DNA from: Phycomyces nitens
Lineage: Eukaryota; Mucoromycota; Mucoromycetes; Mucorales; Phycomycetaceae
DNA length: 64,000 nt
Assembly: GCA_022702545.1 (NCBI GenBank)
Contig: JAHRBC010000002.1
Location: forward strand, 5,332,001-5,396,000
Direction: 5' to 3'
Shown: in pieces, positions 57,429 to 64,000 of the stretch
Numbering within the stretch: the stretch's first letter is position 1
Layout of the letters: every line of letters starts with the position of its first letter
Translations under genes and position numbers: made by a program
The notes under the pieces: model-generated
Told to the model about the DNA's origin: nothing
The model's input: only the letters and a program-made list of their open reading frames with translations
Database searches by the model: none

Positions 57429-58639
57429 GTTGTTGTAGTTGTTGTAGTTGTTGCTGTTGTTGTTGTCAATGGTATTCAAGGGAATCCAGTATATTGCACC
57501 AAGTAAGCCGAAATAATAAATCTACTCTTGGGTATTCTAAACGATCGTGATTGATGGATCCCTTTACTAGTCCGCAAAGGTAAAGAATGTTTGTGGATTT
57601 CTGCAAGTATTTGTAATATAATTTTTACAGTATACTGGGATACAGTATCCAATACATATTTTGTAAATACATTAATGATTTACAAGTTGGTCAAGATGGA
57701 ATCCTTGCAATATGATTGTTACCAAAAAGAAAGAAAGAAAGAGCCAAAAGTTTACAAGGAAAACATATTAGACGTGTTTGATTTCTTGACTTTATGGAGA
57801 CATGTTTATTCTAAACAGAATCTCTAGATATAAAAGCGAATTGATATTAGAGCACAGGGTGACTTTGGTTGGTTGTGAGATTTGTATAAATCAAGATAGA
57901 TATTGAAAGGATAAAGATGGCATGAATGGCCAATGGTACATTTAATACTCTGACAAGCTATTAAAAGTATAAAAAAGGATATCATATGTAGAATTATCAA
58001 GAGATTCTCATTCATTGATTTCTCGATTGCTGTTCAGGACTAGGTTCAGGTTGGATTTAGAATAAATGTAAAATGCTCAAGGGCATACAGGGCCAAAAAG
58101 GGAGAGAGAAAGAAAAAGAAAATAACCAAGTTGATGGATGGTGAATGATTGATCATCACTGACTTTTCTACACATCACTTTATACAACAAGAGACTTCCA
58201 TGCCACACAGGATAGTTTTCAGCAGATTATCAAGGTTGGGCATTTCTTGTGGCCGTCAGTTGGCCAATGTGAGAATGTGAGGTCGCCCTAGATATTGCCG
58301 ATAATAAGCAAAAGATAATCAATTGTGAATATATATATATATATATATATATTGGTTATTAATGTCAAGATGGCCTTGATTTGTTTGCAGTAGACCTTGG
58401 CCAATATCTGGCCACTTGAACGACACTTTGGTATGTATCATCAAATATAAACATAATAATAAAATACCCAACTCAAAAATAGGTTTATACAAATATTTTC
58501 AAAATTCAGAATGACAAGGTGAGACAGAGGATTATAGTGTGGGATTCCGAATGTCTTGGATATCAAAAAGACTGTTTTTATGAGTCTGTTATCATCATCT
58601 CACTAGGGTTTGACTAGAGCGCACCCATGAAAGAGGGTA

Positions 58640-58640
<1 letters not shown>

Positions 58641-58673
<33 letters not shown>
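58641..58673. repeat. ATT microsatellite
   Basis: About eleven uninterrupted copies of TTA/ATT on the plus strand within gene-poor DNA. Confidence 0.95.
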
Positions 58674-59508
58674 TGGAGGAGTCTATTGCCTGAAAAAAGT
58701 TCTTTTTATTATTATTCATAATAGGCCAAATTCCAGAACAATGTTTAGAGACAATTATTAAAAGGAAACACTATATATATATTTTTCATATGTTGGGGTT
58801 GTACTTGTGCAATATATATATATAGAGAAAGTTCAGGAGAGATATATATATAAAAAAAAAGTGCGTTTTATGGTAAATGTCTCCAAGAATGCGGGAGTCG
58901 GTACTAGATTACCTAGAGTGATTGCACCGATGAAACGGTTGTGGAATGAGCTATTGTTAGATAGGGAGAGTTGGATAACAAAAGTGTAGATTCCAATGTA
59001 AATATTCATGTATTATGACGGGGTCATTGAAACCAATCGATGCTGGTTCAGTGCCAGAAAAAAAAAGGGCGCCAAGTGTGGGAGATTGTTGAATCTGGTG
59101 AGATTTTGGCTACTATTGCAAGCAGGCATATATTCCTTGATACCAAAGAGATCCTTTGACCAATTCATTACCACAAAAGCATTCAGGATCTTTCAGATTA
59201 GGGTAATAAAAGACTATATGCTATTCATTAGATGGGTCTCTGTTCAAGTCGCCACCAAGAAATCTATCTGGACTGTCATGAGATGGGAGATCTATCAATA
59301 TTTTCATTCATCATTTTATCAATGCTGAGTACTTGCAGCCAGGGCTACTTTGGTTTATAATAATAATAAAAAACAGCTAATAATATTATCAGCTTAGCTT
59401 CTCGTCACTACCAATTCACTTTTGGGGATTATACTTTGGGGCTGAATATTGGCAGACCCAGTCTTGGTTGGGTTGTACATGTCGGTGTCAATGGAGGGTA
59501 TGAATCCC

Positions 59509-59593
<85 letters not shown>
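59509..59593. repeat. long ATT microsatellite
   Basis: About 28 uninterrupted copies of ATT on the plus strand, the longest simple repeat in the window. The leucine-rich frame that crosses it (59449-59673) is an artefact of TTA codons. Confidence 0.95.
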
Positions 59594-61414
59594 CTAGGTT
59601 AAGATTGCTATATTCCCTAATGAATCAATATTCTGGCCTTTTGTGGGTCAAGAGAATGATACTCTTGTTTTGACTGATGATCAGTTTCACCAAAATTTGT
59701 CACACTTTGAAATCTTGGTCAGATTGGGTGTCCTAATAAATTATCAAGAGGGTATCCTTTGGTGATTAGCTTGAGCACTCGACTCAGAATATCAATAGCA
59801 ATATCGATATCAATATCAATTGACTGGTGGTAGTAGTAGTGGTGGTGGTGGGGCGCTTATTGTGGCTACCTGAACCAAGTGGCCAGTGAGCTTAATAACT
59901 CCAGCCAAATTTCCAAAGCAAGCCTGTTTATAGTTGATCATGATATGTGAAAATAGAAAATTATACCAAACTGGCAAATGGCTGAAGATTACCTCTAGGT
60001 TTTGCCTCTTTGTTGTACATGTGTTCTCTTGAGCTTGGGTCTAATAAACCAGACTGTCTTGCAAGATCCCGGTAGATTCCCAAGATCACTTTATATATTT
60101 CATGACGATTCTCTGGGTCAACTATCTCTATTCAGGACTGGAATTCATGGTGTCCAGGAATTGGGATATTGATCACTCTCTAGGTCCATGGAGGAGGAGG
60201 AGGAGGGGTAGTAGTAGTCCAAAGAGGGTTAAAAACTATTCATCAAAAGGCGAATAAAGACAACAAAAGGGCAAAGGGTATGGTGTTTTACAAGTGCTTC
60301 GTATCCAGGAACCATAAATAGCCAATCCGATGCACCTTTTTGATAGATATATATCTATTAAGGTTGTAATTATAGGTACCACTCTACGGCTCCTATAATA
60401 ACGGAATGGACACCACACAGTTGGAATGAGTGGGATAAAGAAAGATTTTCTTGTGCTCCCATCTTATAAATTATTATTTGAGGCTAAGTTGGTCAAAGGA
60501 CAAGATGTATATATGAAATGACTTTTTATTTTATTTTGGAAAGGTCACCAAACATTTGATGTCAAATCTCTCGTGCGCCGTTTCCCTTGTACTTTGTCTT
60601 GCCTTGATACCTTTTTATTTTATTTTTGACAAAGTACAACCAATATTAATATATATGTGTGTGTGTTTTAGAGTTTAGACTTGGGCTTATATTCCCAGAC
60701 TTTGTCTCTTGACAATTGATAGTCTTATTCTTAGGGGTACATTTTAGTTTATCATGTATGCTGAGAAATTAAAACACAATAACCCAAGTTTATAGGCCAT
60801 GAAACTAATACTAATTAAATAAGCACATTAGACCGGGTTTCCTTGTACAGATTATAACCCCCTGTTTATTTTTGTAAAAGTGCAAGAGACTCTATAGTTT
60901 ATGAAAAATAAAGATGATTAATAAGCCATTAGCCAATTTACCATCTATATATTATATATATACATATATCCAGTCGATTAAATGCATCGATAGATAGACA
61001 AGTGGCAAGACGTTAATAAAGTATTAAGCAGATATATATATATATATATCCTAGATTCTCTAAAGATAGGCATGGATTATTTGTACTAATTTGGGATAAA
61101 ACAAAAAGAAAAAACCCGTTCTGCAACGTTACGCAGGTGTTGCAGATGTGTGATGCATAATTTCTGCCTCTAAAAGTGAAAAGGCTTGGTTCCATAATGG
61201 CTTTGACTAGAATATCTTGAGCACACTTTTCAACATCATCAGTTATTTGGACTAGGTAAAAAAATTAATTTGGAAATATTAAAAAAAAAGTTTATTTTCA
61301 AAACTGCACAAATTTGTTTTCCAACGCTAGTCTCTCTAAAAAGAGAGATGTATAATAAAGAAGTTGTATCAGTGTTGCCTTTACAGTTGTATATTGAATG
61401 GCAAATAAGCAGAC

Positions 61415-61442
61415 TTTATTATTATTATTATTATTATTATTA
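61415..61442. repeat. ATT microsatellite
   Basis: About nine copies of ATT on the plus strand, about 190 bases upstream of the second dispersed-repeat copy. Confidence 0.9.
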
Positions 61443-61631
61443 GTAAGAGATCATATTCTGGTAGAGTGTGTATATACACATATTTGCCACCATTCTTTAT
61501 CCTCTCTTGATCATCATCTACCAATCACAGTCGATTGGGGATACACAATAGACTACAAGTACCTTTTATATATATATGCCTAATTGTTGTAATAGATTGG
61601 ATCCCTTTAAAAACAGCACAAGCATCATCAT

Positions 61632-61985
61632 CAGCAGCAGCAGAATATTAGGAGCAAGAGGAGAGAGTTCTATTTTCATAAAGTCTTGGCATTTCAATTG
61701 TTCATTCTTACCACGGGGAATATTATTATATATTTACATTTATACGAGAGTTCAGTATTGGTTAAACCACCGATCCCTTGCCCTCTTTCTCTTTCTCTTT
61801 CTCAGCTCAAGTTCAAATAGGATGTATAGACAAATGGTATGGGCTATTGAATGTCCAGCAAGACAATCCTGATGAGACTAGCTTGTCTGGAGCGACACAG
61901 ACGGTATCTGTCCTGATTGTATCCGGACAAAGCCATGGATCAATCACTTCATTTGTCGATTTATAATGATAAAGAATCCATGGAA
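61632..61985 (+). repeat. dispersed repeat, copy 2
   Basis: Plus-strand partner of 56990-57335. It differs by substitutions, a CTTTCT-type expansion at about 61781-61803 in place of a shorter pyrimidine block, and other small indels. The shared 3' part continues through C-A-T-G-G-A-T-C-A-A-type sequence to about 61985. Confidence 0.8.
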
Positions 61986-62115
61986 TATATCAAAAAAGCT
62001 TTTTTTATTTTATTTTGAGATGGGATTCTATTTAGATGTAGGCAATAAACCATGTAATTGCAGTGTCTATTTGTGGTGGGATTCATAAACCCATATTCTA
62101 TGATTTTCATATGGC

Positions 62116-62153
<38 letters not shown>
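62116..62153. repeat. ATT microsatellite
   Basis: About twelve copies of TTA/ATT on the plus strand. Confidence 0.95.
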
Positions 62154-62159
<6 letters not shown>

Positions 62160-62524
62160 TTTCCAAAGGTGTAAAAAAAAAAAGGAGTATATATATATTC
62201 ATTTATTTTAAAGTGTTTCTGTCTCTCTCTCTCTCGTACTCCTAACATCTCCAATGTGATTTTTAGAAACAATAAATACAATACCTTGGTCTGAAACCAT
62301 ATTGTTCTCTATTGTGTTTCTTAATTGGCATTGATAATAAGAGAGTGTCTTGCCACTTTGGTCTTTTTTTATTTTATAAATAAATAATTCAAAAATACCC
62401 ACCTATTTTACTTTGTATTTCTTAATATGTATATATGTATATATATCCATCTATTTATTGCAACCAAATTCCAATAATAATAATACAACAACAAAATCTA
62501 TTAAAAGTATGCTACAGATAATAG

Positions 62525-62568
<44 letters not shown>

Positions 62569-63130
62569 CTATTGAGAATATGGGTTTCTGAATATAAATA
62601 TATAAATATATATATTTATATCTTCCTGTTCTTGTCCGACCTACACCCACACATATATTTTGTGCACAAAAAAAGGCAGTCTGGACAAAAAGGTCAACCC
62701 AACCCAACCCATATCAGAACCTTTTAATTTTCCATCTCCCTAAGCCAATATTCATTTTCATTCTTTTTTGTCATATTTGCCATGCCATCCTGATCCTTTA
62801 TTGGTGAGTGTAGATTGGAGCCTAAAAGGCTTGGAATAGAGTAGATGGGCGACCAAGTTCCATAAATGGAAATAATGGTGCCTGCAATTGACTTACTGAT
62901 CTTCAAAACAGAACGTCAAATTTAACCTTGGATATATATATAAATATAAATATATTTATATTTATATAAATATATATTTTTATAAGGCCGACTGTTATTT
63001 CTATTTTTATCTATATATATTTTTATATATTTTATCTATAAAATCACTTTAGTATAAATACCTTTCTGTTCTGTTCTGTTCTTTATAACCAGTCGAAACC
63101 AATACGCTCCCAATAATAATCACTCTAAAG

Positions 63131-63601
63131 ATGACCCACAAACGCCAATTGTCTACACACGATACCATTCAAAAGAAACAACGGTCAAATAAATCAGTCC
63201 GGTTCATTGATCAACCAGCGATATTTTATACCTATTCAGCAACTGATTACAACCGAGGATCTGAATCACACGTACTATACAAACTTAACCCTCGTCTTCT
63301 TCCTCAACTATCGGTCGATATCCCAACCTACACTCCCAATGACCAAAGCCCTAGTCCAGATAGCCTGGCCAGTCCAGAGACACCAAGCGACTCCCTTCCC
63401 ACCAATTGCGAACTATTACCCCATAGAAACTCCAAAAAGGACCGTCCAAGGCTCTCAATCAACACAGCCATGTGTGCAGGTCCCTTATTTTTCACTCGAT
63501 TATCAACCCACCCATCACAAAGAACCATCTGCGCAACCAATACTCCAGACGACGAGGACGACACAAGTTTCCTTGTGCCCATGTCAGCCACAGTCCTTTA
63601 A
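63131..63601 (+). CDS. small basic-to-neutral protein of unknown function with RVxF-like motif
   Basis: Single exon, 156 residues, starting at an ATG about 80 bases downstream of a TATAAATA string (63053-63060) and a CTGTT run. Near residues 20-30 it reads S-N-K-S-V-R-F-I-D-Q-P, followed by Y-T-Y-S-A-T-D-Y-N-R. The K-S-V-R-F part fits the K/R-x-V-x-F docking motif used by protein phosphatase 1 regulators, and V-R-F followed by a Y-S-x-x-D-Y block is seen in assorted fungal regulatory proteins. The remainder is rich in S, P and T with S-P sites and an acidic D-D-E-D-D near the end, so probably disordered and phosphorylated. I do not recognise a defined family. Composition and start context make it a likely real gene. 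Confidence 0.6.
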   Translation: MTHKRQLSTHDTIQKKQRSNKSVRFIDQPAIFYTYSATDYNRGSESHVLYKLNPRLLPQLSVDIPTYTPNDQSPSPDSLASPETPSDSLPTNCELLPHRNSKKDRPRLSINTAMCAGPLFFTRLSTHPSQRTICATNTPDDEDDTSFLVPMSATVL

Positions 63602-63955
63602 AAAAAATATACACTTTGTATATATATATTTAACAAATTCCCATTAATACTGCATCTAACAGACCTCTTAATATCCTTGTTGTTGTCTACCCTCACATCC
63701 TGTACATTTCCCTTAATAAATTCCAGATTAATTATTCTACAACTCTAAATATCTTGATGACAATGTAACACGAATACATATATGTATATCTGTACATGTG
63801 TGTGCATTATATAAAGCGATTCTTCTTGTCTTTGAGGTATATATTTATATATGTTTATATATATTCAATATAAATATATATATTCATACAATTATTAATA
63901 TCCAATTCGATCCAATCGTCAAGTTTTTTTGTCTCTTTTTTAGAATTACAAGACA
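63602..63955. other. intergenic region
   Basis: AT-rich spacer with TA-rich strings (63837-63882) and no reading frame. Its end should be the promoter and leader of the gene starting at 63956. Confidence 0.45.
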
Positions 63956-64000
63956 ATGTTTAAAATTTCATTTTTATTCTTGTTATCCCTTGTCTTTCAA
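63956..64000 (+). CDS. start of a probable secreted or membrane protein, cut by the window end
   Basis: An ATG at 63956 opens fifteen codons reading M-F-K-I-S-F-L-F-L-L-S-L-V-F-Q, a short basic start followed by a hydrophobic core, the form of a signal peptide. The preceding leader has a TTTTTTAG tract. Everything beyond the window is unseen, so the product is unknown. Confidence 0.45.
   Translation, partial: MFKISFLFLLSLVFQ

Larger units (their letters stand above)
56620..63130. other. gene-poor, repeat-rich intergenic region
   Basis: No gene is supported in about 6.5 kb. The region contains a 9-bp minisatellite, several ATT microsatellites, TA runs (58331-58351, 62526-62557) and one pair of inverted dispersed repeat copies, each listed separately. 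Frames at 58807-58989 and 59008-59328 have no recognisable motif and do not join through clear splice sites. Confidence 0.5.

Noticed and set aside
57288..57550. Asn/Arg-rich and Cys/Phe-rich frames
   Set aside because: Direct translations of the 9-bp minisatellite and adjoining triplets; no evidence of expression.
58807..59328. Two consecutive frames of 60 and 106 codons
   Set aside because: No convincing intron joins them and neither has a recognisable motif.
1..64000. tRNA, 5S rRNA and other structured RNA genes
   Set aside because: I looked for B-box-like GGTTCRANNCC words with a matching acceptor stem and found none that folds convincingly; a covariance-model scan would be decisive.

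Overview
The window looks like nuclear DNA of an early-diverging filamentous fungus, most likely Mucoromycota (Mucorales-type). The evidence is AT-rich intergenic DNA, many 45-80 nt GT-AG introns, PDR-type ABC transporters, a Rax1-like RGS protein and an Afi1 DENN protein. I cannot name a species. I rebuilt the gene models by hand from splice sites; each multi-exon model given here has a total exon length divisible by three.

Layout. 1-5982: gene-poor AT-rich DNA. 5983-10591 and 12536-17139 (+): tandem pair of full-size PDR/ABCG transporters with identical intron positions and near-identical ATPase exons. 19449-20619 (+): Rax1-like membrane RGS protein. 21011-24978: very large inverted repeat, with 1.78-kb arms about 99.7% identical around a 409-bp spacer. 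26293-27390 (+): mitoferrin-like mitochondrial carrier. 27705-29306 (+): Mcm10-like replication factor. 29467-34334 (-): ABCC/MRP transporter, tail-to-tail with Mcm10. 36006-38597 (+): Afi1/SPA DENN-domain protein. 39200-39978 (+): Skp1. 40528-45013 (+): WD40 protein, provisionally Crt10-like. 46099-48398 (+): Trm2/TRMT2A tRNA uridine-54 methyltransferase. 52607-54157 (+): single-exon membrane-anchored O-fucosyltransferase-like protein. 54443-56619 (+): RING-RING-LON protein. 56620-63130: gene-poor, microsatellite-rich DNA holding one half-kilobase repeat family in inverted orientation. 63131-63601 (+): small protein with an RVxF-like motif. 63956 onward: probable start of a secreted protein cut by the window edge.

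The most unusual structure is inside the WD40 gene. Between 42335 and 43552 a roughly 88-bp exon-plus-intron unit is tandemly repeated 13 times. Each unit has a 39-nt phase-1 mini-exon (48 nt in one case) encoding an acidic 13-residue repeat of the type D-D-P-T-W-Q-G-D-D-G-G-P-D, followed by a 44-59 nt intron. Introns are as conserved as exons, so the array grew by duplicating whole exon-intron modules. Every mini-exon is symmetric and a multiple of three, so any subset could be skipped without a frameshift. The second notable structure is the large inverted repeat, a potential source of long double-stranded RNA.

The genes do not form an obvious pathway cluster. The PDR pair and the ABCC gene are efflux or vacuolar pumps. 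The others are housekeeping (replication, iron import into mitochondria, SCF ubiquitin ligase, tRNA modification, vesicle traffic and polarity). All functions are inferred from recognisable motifs; none was checked against a database.
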